From NCBI RefSeq assembly GCF_938020365.1, contig NZ_CALIIB010000159.1, positions 1-12,592 on the forward strand: DNA of 12,592 nt. The letters run 5' to 3'. Positions 1-6,668 of this stretch are shown here, in pieces. The notes under the pieces are model-generated. The model was not told the DNA's origin, ran no database searches, and saw only the letters and a list, made by a program, of their open reading frames with translations. The DNA is from an uncultured Streptococcus sp. Lineage in GTDB: Bacteria > Bacillota > Bacilli > Lactobacillales > Streptococcaceae. Each line of letters starts with the position of its first letter. The first letter of the stretch is position 1. Made by a program: the position numbers and the translations under genes.

Positions 1-39
1 ATGCTCACGACCGCCCGAACCAACAACTAAAAGCTTCAT
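1..39 (-). CDS. purD: Phosphoribosylamine-glycine ligase, N-terminal fragment
   Basis: The first 13 codons read MKLLVVGSGGREH, the characteristic start of PurD (GAR synthetase), whose N-terminal GxGGREH segment begins the ATP-grasp enzyme's first Rossmann-like domain. PurD joins phosphoribosylamine and glycine with ATP in the second step of purine synthesis. The rest lies beyond the left edge. A GAGG sequence 10 nt before the ATG is a modest ribosome binding site. The gene has its own upstream promoter and a structured leader, and its neighbour on the other side is the divergently transcribed LytF-like gene. Recognition rests on a short but very typical motif. Confidence 0.85.
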   Translation of the reverse strand, partial: MKLLVVGSGGREH

Positions 40-130
40 AGCTAAGATACCTCAACGTCCATCATCACAGGTGCTTTCGCACCAAGCTAACACATCACGT
101 AAAAATCACTACATTTTTTACGAATTATTT
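40..130 (-). promoter_or_regulatory. Structured 5' leader of purD
   Basis: The roughly 90-nt leader between the predicted transcription start and purD contains two inverted repeats. One is an 8-bp stem, CGTAAAAA/TTTTTACG (98-105 with 115-122). The other is a 5-bp stem GGTGC/GCACC (70-74 with 79-83) closed, on the transcribed strand, by a GAAA tetraloop. An 8-codon reading frame (ATG at 65, stop at 42-44) ends two bases before the purD ATG. No T-run follows either stem, so a simple terminator is not evident. A regulatory role is inference. Confidence 0.4.
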
Positions 131-136
131 ATCTAA

Positions 137-145
137 ATTATATCA
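137..145 (-). promoter_or_regulatory. Extended -10 promoter of purD
   Basis: On the minus strand the sequence TGATATAAT (145 to 137) is a perfect extended -10 element (TGnTATAAT). No good -35 hexamer lies 17 bp upstream, which fits extended -10 promoters. Directly upstream, around 148-160, a GCGAAC-containing stretch resembles the PurR PurBox (consensus with CCGAAC core) at about 10 of 13 positions. PurR control is only a possibility. Confidence 0.55.
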
Positions 146-365
146 CAATCGTTCGCTTTATTCCATGATAAGCAGGAAAAGAAGAGAAATAATCTACTTT
201 TGTTAGGAGTATCCATCTCTGACAAATAAAGTCTACCTATATTATTTTTGATATTTTGACTATTTCATTACTTTTATTTCAAAGATCAAAGATTTCATAA
301 AACTAAAATAAATTAGAAATTCAACTATCATCATCTTTTAAAATTTTTCTTTTTTTATATTTTTT

Positions 366-373
366 CCCGAATA
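366..373 (+). promoter_or_regulatory. Candidate ComX (SigX) cin-box for the lytF-like gene
   Basis: CCCGAATA matches the streptococcal late-competence box TACGAATA at its CGAATA core and is preceded by a T-rich tract (about 339-365), as is usual for ComX promoters. It lies about 43 nt before the translation start at 416. No convincing sigma-70 promoter was found in 140-415. LytF genes of other streptococci are competence induced, which agrees with this site. Confidence 0.6.
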
Positions 374-415
374 ATCTAAATGGAATCATCCAAATTACTT
401 ATTCAAAGGAGATTT

Positions 416-2362
416 ATGAAAAAATATCAGAAGCTGTTTTTATTATCTGGAGCAGTCCTTGGCCTGTTTGCCAGTCATTCCACAGCTCAAGCTGTTGCAT
501 CGACTGAAGCTGGAAACAAAGTCCTAGGCCCCACTGATCGTGCCAGCAATGTAACCGTCAATGTCACTGGGGATACGGCACAGATTCATTATGCCCGCTC
601 CAAGGCTCAGGTTCCCTATACCATTTCCCACGCAGTCTGGTCCGACGAAAATGGGCAGGATGATTTGAAATGGTACACCACTCCTCAGACATCCAGCACA
701 GCCATTGACCTCCGGCAGCACGCTGGCTATGGCACCTTCCATGTTCATACTTACATTAATATTAACGGGAAAATGATAGGCTTGAATGGTACGACTTTCA
801 CTGTTAATAAGCCTGTTAGCAAGACAAGCGTCACAACATCTGGACAAATCGGCCGAATCAATTTTACGCGAAATAAAGACCAAGGGAACTCAAAAATTGT
901 CCATGCAGTTTGGTCTGATGAAAATGGTGGCGATGATCTTAATTGGTATGAAGCTGGGCAAGAGAGTACTGAATTTAACTTTTCTAAGCACAAAGGTTAT
1001 GGAAAATATTTCGTAGATACTTATGAAAATAAAAATGGCAAAATGATTTATCAATCAGGCACCACTTTCCATCTAGAAAAGCCTAATCCTATCATTCAGA
1101 CAAGTTTCCCTGAACCTGGCATTATGGAAATCCTTATCAAAAATCTTCCTGAATCCATGTATAAGGTCACTGTCCCAACCTGGTCTGAAAATAAGGGGCA
1201 AGATGATTTACAGTGGTATCAAGCAAAAAAAAATCCTGACGGCAGTTATAGCGTTAGAGTCGAGCTGAAGAAACACAATTACGATACAGGAACCTACCAT
1301 ATCCATCTCTATGGAGAAAGCTATGTTAAGCCTGAGTTAACAGGATTAGCAGGAACAAGTGTTACACTGGATGCTGGCAAGATTCCTTCTCAAAAAGACC
1401 AAAAACCGCTTTTCTCTGTTGAAAATATTAATCAGGAAGAGGGAACCTACACTGTAAAAGTAACCGAAACTGCAGCATCTAAGCCAATTCAATCCGTCCG
1501 CGTCCCTATTTGGAGTACCCAGAATCAAAGCAATATCAAGTGGTATGACGCGAGCAACAATGGAGATGGGACTTTTACTGCACAATTCAATATCCGCAAC
1601 CACCAAGCCTTATCTGGAAGCTACACCAATCATATCTACGTTAAGTACAAAGATGGTAGCGAGCATAACTATGCGACAGACAGTGTCACCCTCTCTGCTG
1701 AAAATATCAAAGCCAAGGTTTCTGTCAATAAAATTTCTACCTACAATTACGAAGTGACCGTTTCCGATGCTTTCGGACCAGGAACCATTTCTCTACCAAC
1801 TTGGTCAGAGGTCAACGGCCAAGATGACATCAAATGGTACACTGCTAACAAAGTGGGCAATGGCTTGTATAAATTTACCATCAATACGCAACAGCATGCT
1901 GGAAACGGACTCTTCCATACCCATGTTTATCGCAATCTCAATGGTCAGATGATTGGACTTACAGGCACCAGCTATCAGGTTGATAAACCAACCACGCCTG
2001 AGCCAACCCTCTACACCCCTGATTATGCGGGAGCATCCTCTTATCCTCATGGTCAATGTACTTGGGGAGCAAAAGTACTGGCTCCTTGGGCTGGTCCTTA
2101 CTGGGGCAACGGAGGCCAATGGGCAGCTAGCGCACGCGCAGCTGGTTTCCGTACAGGAAGCACCCCACAAGTCGGAGCCATCATCTGCTGGACCGATGGT
2201 GGTTATGGGCATGTTGGTGTTGTCACTCATGTCGAATCCAATACCCGCATCCAAATCAAAGAATCCAACTATGCAGGTAAACAGTATATTGGCAACTTCC
2301 GTGGCTGGTTCAATCCTTACGCCGCCGGTCAAGGAGCTGTCAGCTATATTTATCCAAAATAA
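416..2362 (+). CDS. lytF: LytF-like secreted murein hydrolase: signal peptide, five Bsp-type repeats, CHAP domain
   Basis: The 648-residue product has a signal peptide (KK at the start, hydrophobic core, cleavage near AQA/AVA at about 26-28). Five GBS Bsp-like repeats of roughly 90 residues follow, each marked by a W-S-E/D-N-G-x-D-D-x-x-W-Y motif (first Trp near 75, 166, 256, 366, 463). The C-terminal CHAP domain (about 535-648) has catalytic Cys548 in GQCTWGAK and His599 in YGHVGVV. CHAP enzymes cut peptidoglycan as amidases or endopeptidases. This repeat-plus-CHAP architecture is that of LytF, the competence-induced hydrolase thought to lyse non-competent siblings. The start at 416 is chosen over an ATG at 380 because AAAGGAG lies just upstream and a typical signal peptide begins there. 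Repeat 4 is degenerate and lacks the DD pair. A bidirectional terminator follows. The exact bond cleaved is not visible. Confidence 0.85.
   Translation: MKKYQKLFLLSGAVLGLFASHSTAQAVASTEAGNKVLGPTDRASNVTVNVTGDTAQIHYARSKAQVPYTISHAVWSDENGQDDLKWYTTPQTSSTAIDLRQHAGYGTFHVHTYININGKMIGLNGTTFTVNKPVSKTSVTTSGQIGRINFTRNKDQGNSKIVHAVWSDENGGDDLNWYEAGQESTEFNFSKHKGYGKYFVDTYENKNGKMIYQSGTTFHLEKPNPIIQTSFPEPGIMEILIKNLPESMYKVTVPTWSENKGQDDLQWYQAKKNPDGSYSVRVELKKHNYDTGTYHIHLYGESYVKPELTGLAGTSVTLDAGKIPSQKDQKPLFSVENINQEEGTYTVKVTETAASKPIQSVRVPIWSTQNQSNIKWYDASNNGDGTFTAQFNIRNHQALSGSYTNHIYVKYKDGSEHNYATDSVTLSAENIKAKVSVNKISTYNYEVTVSDAFGPGTISLPTWSEVNGQDDIKWYTANKVGNGLYKFTINTQQHAGNGLFHTHVYRNLNGQMIGLTGTSYQVDKPTTPEPTLYTPDYAGASSYPHGQCTWGAKVLAPWAGPYWGNGGQWAASARAAGFRTGSTPQVGAIICWTDGGYGHVGVVTHVESNTRIQIKESNYAGKQYIGNFRGWFNPYAAGQGAVSYIYPK
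545..1987 (+). repeat. Five tandem Bsp-like repeats within the lytF-like gene
   Basis: Five units of about 260-330 bp encode successive copies of a beta-rich module, with the recurring W-S-x-x-N-G-x-D-D-x-x-W-Y signature and, in most copies, a later G-x-Y/F-H-x-H/D-x-Y segment and a G-T-x-x-x-V ending. Copies 1 and 5 are the most alike (both have QDD, QQHAG-like and MIGL segments). Copies 3 and 4 are more diverged. In this family the repeats are presumed to bind the cell wall. Confidence 0.75.
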
Positions 2363-2370
2363 ATTTACCA

Positions 2371-2402
2371 AAAAAACCTTGGTTTTATCAACCAAGGTTT
2401 TT
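2371..2402. terminator. Bidirectional terminator between convergent lytF-like and acp genes
   Basis: A 13-bp perfect stem (AAAAACCTTGGTT with AACCAAGGTTTTT, 372-384 and 390-402) encloses a 5-nt loop and has A and T runs at its two ends. It therefore works as an intrinsic terminator for the plus-strand hydrolase gene, whose stop is 9 bases away, and for acp reading the other way. Confidence 0.9.
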
Positions 2403-2428
2403 CATCTGTTCAAATCGAAGCCGATTTC

Positions 2429-2671
2429 TTACTTCGCTAGTTTCTTTTCCAAATAGGCAACAATATCTGCGACATTTTCAAAGCGATCAACATCTTCATC
2501 TGAAATTTCAATCGCAAACTCATCCTCTAAAGTCAGGATGAATTCCATTAAGTCAACAGAATCAGCGCCTAAATCATCTTTTAAGCCCAAAGTTGGCTGG
2601 ACAACAAAGTCCTTTCCTTGACGTTCTTGGATAATCTCTGTTACTTTTTGAAAAATTTGTTCTTGATTCAT
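2429..2671 (-). CDS. acpP: Acyl carrier protein
   Basis: The 80-residue acidic protein contains the phosphopantetheine attachment motif GADSVDLMEF, with Ser38 as the modified residue, and is of typical ACP length. It carries growing or finished acyl chains as thioesters in fatty-acid and phospholipid synthesis. Its ATG overlaps the plsX stop in ATGA, so the two are translationally coupled. This matches function, since PlsX takes acyl groups from acyl-ACP. Streptococci commonly have another ACP in the fab gene cluster; this is the plsX-linked copy, and the division of labour between the two cannot be read from sequence. It is the last gene of its operon and is followed by the bidirectional terminator. 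Confidence 0.92.
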   Translation of the reverse strand: MNQEQIFQKVTEIIQERQGKDFVVQPTLGLKDDLGADSVDLMEFILTLEDEFAIEISDEDVDRFENVADIVAYLEKKLAK

Positions 2672-3672
2672 TCTGTCTCCACCTCTTTTGAAAATTCCAC
2701 CACAGATTTTCCGACAACATCTGTCTCCAGCATGGTTCGGATCTGACGAATGGTGCTATATACGGCCTTAGCATCACTTGAACCGTGTGTCTTGACTACT
2801 GGCGCCTTAAGACCAAAGAGAACAGCCCCACCGGCACTGGAATAGTCCAGACTCTTGCGCATTTCCTGTAGGCTATCTTTGAGCAATAAAGCTCCTAGCT
2901 TAGCCTTGAGACCACCGCCTAGAACAGCCTTTTTGAGCTGGCCTAGGATGCTAATGGCCGTTCCTTCGATAGATTTGAGCACAGCATTGCCCGTAAATCC
3001 ATCTGCCACGACAACATCTGCCACTCCATCCATAAGGTCACGCGCCTCCACATTGCCGATGAAGTTCAGCTTGTCATCCGCTGCTAGCAATGCATAGGTT
3101 TCCTTGCGCAGAGGGTCTCCCTTGCTGGCTTCAGTGCCATTATTGAGCAAACCAACCCGTGGCCGCTTAATACCACGAACATTTTCCGCATAAAAAGAAC
3201 CTAGGATAGCATATTGATGCAGATGGTGAGGGGTATTTTCAGCATTTGCCCCCAGATCCAACATATCAAAACCTCGACCATCCACAGTCGGTAAAGTGGA
3301 TAAAAGCCCTGGTCGGTCAATATTTTTGATCCGTCCGACGATAAAGAAGCCCGCCGCCAAAAGCGCTCCCGTATTACCAGCAGACAGGACTGCATCTGCT
3401 TCTCCATCCTTGACTGCCTTGGCTGCCAAAACCATGCTAGCCTGCTTCTTCTTGCGAATAGCCTTGGTAGGCTCATCATCCGAGTCGATCTTTTCATCCG
3501 TATGAACGATGCTGACGCGCTCTGTTGCTGTCAACAAAGGTTTTATCCTAGCCTCATCCCCATAGAGCACAAGCTCAATATCCGAGAAGTCTCTCAGAGC
3601 CTGATTGGCACCTTCGACTAAAGCCTGAGGGGCATTGTCTCCGCCCATGGCATCAATAGCTATTTTTTTCAT
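2668..3672 (-). CDS. plsX: Phosphate acyltransferase PlsX
   Basis: The 334-residue product begins MKKIAIDAMGGDNAP, the hallmark PlsX N-terminus, and contains the family segments VLSAGNTGALLAAG, LLNNGTEASKGDPL and VVVADGFTGNAVLKS. PlsX converts acyl-ACP and phosphate to acyl phosphate, the donor for PlsY in phosphatidic acid synthesis. It is a soluble, membrane-associated enzyme. The reading frame is open for 33 more codons upstream, to 3771, but that extension lies inside recO and is not family sequence. The ATG at 3672 has an AGGAAG ribosome binding site and gives the standard length. The gene overlaps the recO end by 20 bp and the acp start by 4 bp, so it belongs to one tightly packed operon. 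Confidence 0.95.
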   Translation of the reverse strand: MKKIAIDAMGGDNAPQALVEGANQALRDFSDIELVLYGDEARIKPLLTATERVSIVHTDEKIDSDDEPTKAIRKKKQASMVLAAKAVKDGEADAVLSAGNTGALLAAGFFIVGRIKNIDRPGLLSTLPTVDGRGFDMLDLGANAENTPHHLHQYAILGSFYAENVRGIKRPRVGLLNNGTEASKGDPLRKETYALLAADDKLNFIGNVEARDLMDGVADVVVADGFTGNAVLKSIEGTAISILGQLKKAVLGGGLKAKLGALLLKDSLQEMRKSLDYSSAGGAVLFGLKAPVVKTHGSSDAKAVYSTIRQIRTMLETDVVGKSVVEFSKEVETE

Positions 3673-4450
3673 GCTGTTCTTCCTCATGTTTGTCTTGTAA
3701 AATACTGCCCCAGTCGCCCAGAGAGTCAATAAATTTCTTTGATTTGAGATGAATGCCCACGTATTCATCATAAAGTTGATCTATAAAGTCCCTGATCTGT
3801 CGCTTGATTTCAGGCTTGAGCGAAATCGTCTCCAGCTCACTAAACTGAACTGCCTGAAACTGATTGAGCAAAAAAGGAATATTGGGATTAAGATGACTGC
3901 GATGAACATCCTTGTGATAATGCTCTGGGCAGAGCACCCCGCCATATTGAAAGGAAAAATCAAAAGGCAGACCTGTCCTGTGGCAAAAAACACAGTCATG
4001 GAAATTCAGAGAAACGCCAAAGCGAGATAAAATCTGAATTTCAAAGATATTTGTCAAAACCTCATAATCCAGCCCTTGATTCATCAAATCCAGTGTCTTC
4101 TGCAGAAAGGCAAAGAGGGCTGGATCTGGCTGATGGTCCTGAATACTAGCATCTGCTAGAGCCGCCACATAGCTGGCATAAGCCATGACAAAGAGATCGC
4201 CCTTGATTTGCCCGTAACTTTCCACAGCTTGGTAATCTTCGATATAACTGAGTCCATCGTCATTGATTTTCATCAAAAGTTCTGCCGCCGTCAGAGGCTG
4301 GATGACTGGTGCCAGCTTAGACTTTCCAGCATGTTTCACGAAAAACATTCGCTTGCCAGCCTGTTCCGTAAAGATCTTGACCAGCTTATCATCTTCCCGG
4401 AAATTCCGATTATAGAGAATCAAACTCTTGCTCGTTAACGGTCTAAGCAT
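3653..4450 (-). CDS. recO: DNA repair protein RecO
   Basis: The 265-residue protein has the RecO layout: an N-terminal OB-fold (about 1-80, including the RNFREDDKLVKIFTEQ segment), a helical domain, and a zinc-binding motif made by Cys153, Cys156, Cys174 and the nearby His177 (CVFC and CPEH). RecO loads RecA onto SSB-coated single-stranded DNA together with RecR in the RecFOR pathway, and can anneal strands. Its start overlaps the aminotransferase stop by 8 bp and its end overlaps plsX by 20 bp. The order recO-plsX-acp is common in streptococci. The C-terminal tail after about 250 is charged (DKHEEEQHEKN) and less conserved; part of it encodes the plsX translation signals. Confidence 0.94.
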   Translation of the reverse strand: MLRPLTSKSLILYNRNFREDDKLVKIFTEQAGKRMFFVKHAGKSKLAPVIQPLTAAELLMKINDDGLSYIEDYQAVESYGQIKGDLFVMAYASYVAALADASIQDHQPDPALFAFLQKTLDLMNQGLDYEVLTNIFEIQILSRFGVSLNFHDCVFCHRTGLPFDFSFQYGGVLCPEHYHKDVHRSHLNPNIPFLLNQFQAVQFSELETISLKPEIKRQIRDFIDQLYDEYVGIHLKSKKFIDSLGDWGSILQDKHEEEQHEKNSY

Positions 4451-5615
4451 GGTCTTCCATGTACTCCTTGAGCCGTTTCAGAGCTTCCTTGATGGTTTCC
4501 ATACTAGCCGCATAAGACAGGCGGATATAGCCTTCTCCATACTGGCCGAAAGCCGCTCCTGGGATAAAGGCCACAGCCTTCTTCTCAGCAAAATCCTGCA
4601 AAAAGGCAAAAGAATCTTGATTGTAGCCTGCTGGAATCTTGGCAAAAATATAGAAAGCACCGTCAGGCTTGATAATCTGATAACCCAGCTCCGTCATCTG
4701 TTCGATAATGTAATCCCGCCGCTGGATGTATTCCTCCTTCATCGGTTGAGCATCATCCTTACCAGCCGTCAAAGCCTCAATAGCTGCATACTGAGCCATA
4801 GTGTTGGCTGCTGTCACCAGATACTGATGGCTCTTGATCAATTGAGCCGTAAAAGCAGCAGGAGCAAAGATAAAACCTAGTCGCCAGCCCGTCATAGCAT
4901 GAGACTTGGACAAGCCATTGATGACGATGGTCTGCTCAGGCAAATATTCTGCCAGAGAAACATGCCCCTGTTCCGTATAAGTCAATTCAGAATAAACCTC
5001 ATCGCAAACGACAAAAACTTCATACTTGCTCAATACAGCTGCCAAAGCCTCCATCTGCGCCCGCGAATAAGTCACACCAGTCGGATTGGCCGGATAATTG
5101 AGAATAACCGCCTTGAGCTTGTCTCCTTGCTCCAAGATAGCCTGCTCCAGCATTTCAGGAGTCAAAACAAAGTCGTTTTCTGTCGTATCAATCTCGACAA
5201 TCTCCGCCCCAACCAAATTGACAATCGGCTCATAGCCTGGATAAGCTGGCGCTGGTAGCAAGACCTTGTCGCCCTCCTCCAGAATAGCCGTCAGAGTCGC
5301 AGACAGAGCCTCAGTTGCCCCAATAGTGACTAAGACTTCATCTTCTGGACGATAGTTCAGACGGTACTTCTCCCTGACAAAGTCAGCCGCAGCCTGCCGC
5401 AGCTCCAAAAGCCCACTCATTCCTGTATAGTGGCTCTGGTTGGCATCAATGGCTGCCTTGGCCGCCTCCTTGATATGATCTGGTGTCGGAAAGTCTGGCT
5501 CCCCCAAGGTCAGCCGCAAAACACCTGGAATCGTAGAAATAGACTGGTCAAACTGACGAATCAGAGACACTTCAATTTTATCTAAATTCTTATTAAACTT
5601 CTTAGTCAAATCCAT
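4443..5615 (-). CDS. araT: Class I pyridoxal-phosphate aminotransferase, probably aromatic (AraT-like)
   Basis: The 390-residue protein is a fold-type I aminotransferase. Visible active-site elements are the GEPDFPTP substrate loop near 38-45, NYPANPTG (173-180), the DEVYSEL segment (Asp205, Tyr208), the PLP-binding Lys237 in NGLSKSHAMTGWRLG, and a C-terminal RLSYAAS segment with the carboxylate-binding arginine. It would transfer amino groups between amino acids and 2-oxo acids. In streptococci and lactococci the closest recalled family is AraT, acting on aromatic residues and sometimes methionine or leucine; specificity is inferred, not shown. It is the first gene of the operon with recO, plsX and acp. 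Its ATG follows GGAGG by 5 nt, and a promoter lies 25 bp upstream. Confidence 0.85.
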   Translation of the reverse strand: MDLTKKFNKNLDKIEVSLIRQFDQSISTIPGVLRLTLGEPDFPTPDHIKEAAKAAIDANQSHYTGMSGLLELRQAAADFVREKYRLNYRPEDEVLVTIGATEALSATLTAILEEGDKVLLPAPAYPGYEPIVNLVGAEIVEIDTTENDFVLTPEMLEQAILEQGDKLKAVILNYPANPTGVTYSRAQMEALAAVLSKYEVFVVCDEVYSELTYTEQGHVSLAEYLPEQTIVINGLSKSHAMTGWRLGFIFAPAAFTAQLIKSHQYLVTAANTMAQYAAIEALTAGKDDAQPMKEEYIQRRDYIIEQMTELGYQIIKPDGAFYIFAKIPAGYNQDSFAFLQDFAEKKAVAFIPGAAFGQYGEGYIRLSYAASMETIKEALKRLKEYMEDHA

Positions 5616-5642
5616 AGCCGCCTCCGATAATCTAATAGAACT

Positions 5643-5671
5643 ATTATACTATAAATGCAGCACCTGCGCAA
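5643..5671 (-). promoter_or_regulatory. Promoter of the araT-recO-plsX-acp operon
   Basis: On the minus strand TTGCGC (671-666) and TATAAT (648-643) are separated by 17 bp, with a consensus -10 and a partial -35. The predicted transcription start is near 5636, about 20 bases before the aminotransferase ATG. No other promoter is obvious within the overlapping downstream genes. Confidence 0.7.
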
Positions 5672-5700
5672 AAATCCATCTGATTTATAGAAAGAAAAAC

Positions 5701-5729
5701 AAAAAAATCAGGAAAATTCCTGATTTTTT
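5701..5729 (-). terminator. Terminator of the RFG-module protein gene
   Basis: A stem AATCAGGA/TCCTGATT with flanking A and T runs lies 25 bp after the stop of the gene ending at 5754. On the minus strand a run of seven T follows. It is nearly the same sequence as the terminator at 6640-6668. Confidence 0.85.
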
Positions 5730-5753
5730 AATATAAATGTTACTAAAACTAAA

Positions 5754-6518
5754 TTAGTTACCATTTACTACAGCTGAATAGTTTGTGTTTTCAAATGTTG
5801 TAGCTGCTTTAATATCGCTACCTTGTCCTGCAGCACCAAAACGAGTATTATGACCAAACTCACGTTCTGCATCATTCAAAGGCTTACCATCTTTTGTTCC
5901 TGCTGCTGGAGCTACTGGATATGTTCCTGCTTGGTAAACTGCATCATAAGCTACTTTATTATTATCACGATCTTCTTGAGCTGCAGCGCCAAAACGTGCA
6001 TTTGTAGTTCCTGTAACGTTCGCTTGTGAAGGAAGGTCTGCTGCTGCTGGAGCTCCAACTGGCTTTTTAACTGTAATAGCTGGTAGAGCCGCTGAAGCTG
6101 CTGGTGTTGATGGAGTAGCAGGCGTTGATGGAGTCGCTGGTGTAGCTGGAGTAGCAGGTGTTGATGGAGCCGCTGGTGTAGCTGAGCTAGTAGTATAACG
6201 AGCTTCAAATGCTGCTCCAAAACGACTGTTATGACCAAACTTACGAGTTCCATCATTCAAAGGCTTACCGTCTGCTGTTCCTGCTGCTGGAGCTACTGGG
6301 TAAGTCGCTGCACCTGAGAAGCTATATCCATACATCTTATTCTTTGGTGAAACTCCGTAACCAAAGCGGTTATTGTGGTTCCCGTTTTCATTCACTTTTG
6401 TCACAGCTGATGTAGCAGGTGCTGTAACTCCAGGAATAGCAGGCGCACCAGTTGCTGCATAAGCTACACTAGCAACTGCAGAAAGACCTAATACACTAAG
6501 CAATAAAACTTTTTTCAT
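5754..6518 (-). CDS. Secreted protein with two RFG-containing modules joined by a Pro/Thr/Ala linker; family not recognised
   Basis: The 254-residue product has a signal peptide (cleavage probably after VAYA, about residue 21). The mature part has two related modules of about 65 residues (44-108 and 169-235). Each starts with an N-x-RFG motif, continues through a nearly identical YPVAPAAGTxDGKPLND segment and ends FGHNxRFGAA. There are thus four N-x-RFG motifs (49-53, 97-101, 173-177, 225-229). A linker (109-148) is rich in short P-A-T and P-S-T units, resembling spacer regions of surface proteins. There is no LPXTG, lipobox, membrane segment or known catalytic motif, and no cysteine. The gene stands alone, with a consensus promoter, a GGAG ribosome binding site and a terminator at each side. 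Its place just downstream of a sortase gene suggests a surface or secreted role, but no function can be assigned. Confidence 0.85.
   Translation of the reverse strand: MKKVLLLSVLGLSAVASVAYAATGAPAIPGVTAPATSAVTKVNENGNHNNRFGYGVSPKNKMYGYSFSGAATYPVAPAAGTADGKPLNDGTRKFGHNSRFGAAFEARYTTSSATPAAPSTPATPATPATPSTPATPSTPAASAALPAITVKKPVGAPAAADLPSQANVTGTTNARFGAAAQEDRDNNKVAYDAVYQAGTYPVAPAAGTKDGKPLNDAEREFGHNTRFGAAGQGSDIKAATTFENTNYSAVVNGN
5814..6014 (-). repeat. Second copy of the RFG module (codons 169-235)
   Basis: This stretch repeats the module encoded at 6195-6389. The most similar part at DNA level (about 5835-5928 against 6216-6309, offset 381 bp) differs at only roughly 15 of 95 positions, indicating an internal duplication followed by modest divergence. 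The N-terminal halves of the two modules are much less alike. Confidence 0.75.
6195..6389 (-). repeat. First copy of the RFG module (codons 44-108)
   Basis: This copy carries the NNRFG and NSRFG motifs and the YPVAPAAG segment, and pairs with the copy at 5814-6014. Between them lies the proline-, threonine- and alanine-rich linker encoded at about 6075-6194, itself made of short degenerate repeats. Confidence 0.75.
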
Positions 6519-6547
6519 GTTTTATCTCCTTTATTTAGAATTAATTT

Positions 6548-6562
6548 TATGGAAAATCCATA
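6548..6562 (-). promoter_or_regulatory. Small hairpin in the 5' leader of the RFG-module gene
   Basis: TATGGA and TCCATA form a 6-bp stem with a 3-nt loop near the start of the transcript, about 30 bases before the ATG. It could stabilise the mRNA of an abundant product; that is inference. Confidence 0.4.
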
Positions 6563-6569
6563 CTACTCT

Positions 6570-6598
6570 AGTATATATATACATATAGCGTTTGTCAA
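6570..6598 (-). promoter_or_regulatory. Near-consensus promoter of the RFG-module gene
   Basis: On the minus strand a perfect TTGACA (598-593) is followed after 17 bp by TATACT (575-570). Such a strong match suggests high, largely constitutive expression from a start near 6563, giving a leader of about 45 bases. Confidence 0.85.
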
Positions 6599-6639
6599 GC
6601 ATTTACTCCAATTCAATCTCATATGAGTCCTTAGGTAAC

Positions 6640-6668
6640 AAAAAAATCAGGAGAAATCCTGATTTTTA
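6640..6668 (-). terminator. Terminator overlapping the sortase stop codon
   Basis: AAAATCAGGA and TCCTGATTTT form a stem of about 10 bp around a GAAA loop. The upstream arm includes the sortase TAA codon at 6666-6668, and on the minus strand a T-run follows. It separates the sortase gene from the promoter of the RFG-module gene. Confidence 0.85.

Noticed and set aside
140..340. Sigma-70 promoter or small gene in the AT-rich stretch before the lytF-like gene
   Set aside because: Several TTGA-type and TA-rich hexamers occur but none at correct spacing, and no open frame with a ribosome binding site was seen.
1805..2395. A 196-codon open frame on the minus strand opposite the lytF-like gene
   Set aside because: It lies wholly within a well-supported coding region and its terminator, has no family motifs, and looks like an antisense shadow of the CHAP region.
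3673..3771. Extended N-terminus of PlsX (33 extra codons)
   Set aside because: The extra residues are encoded inside recO, are not PlsX-like, and the internal ATG at 3672 has a good ribosome binding site and the canonical start sequence.
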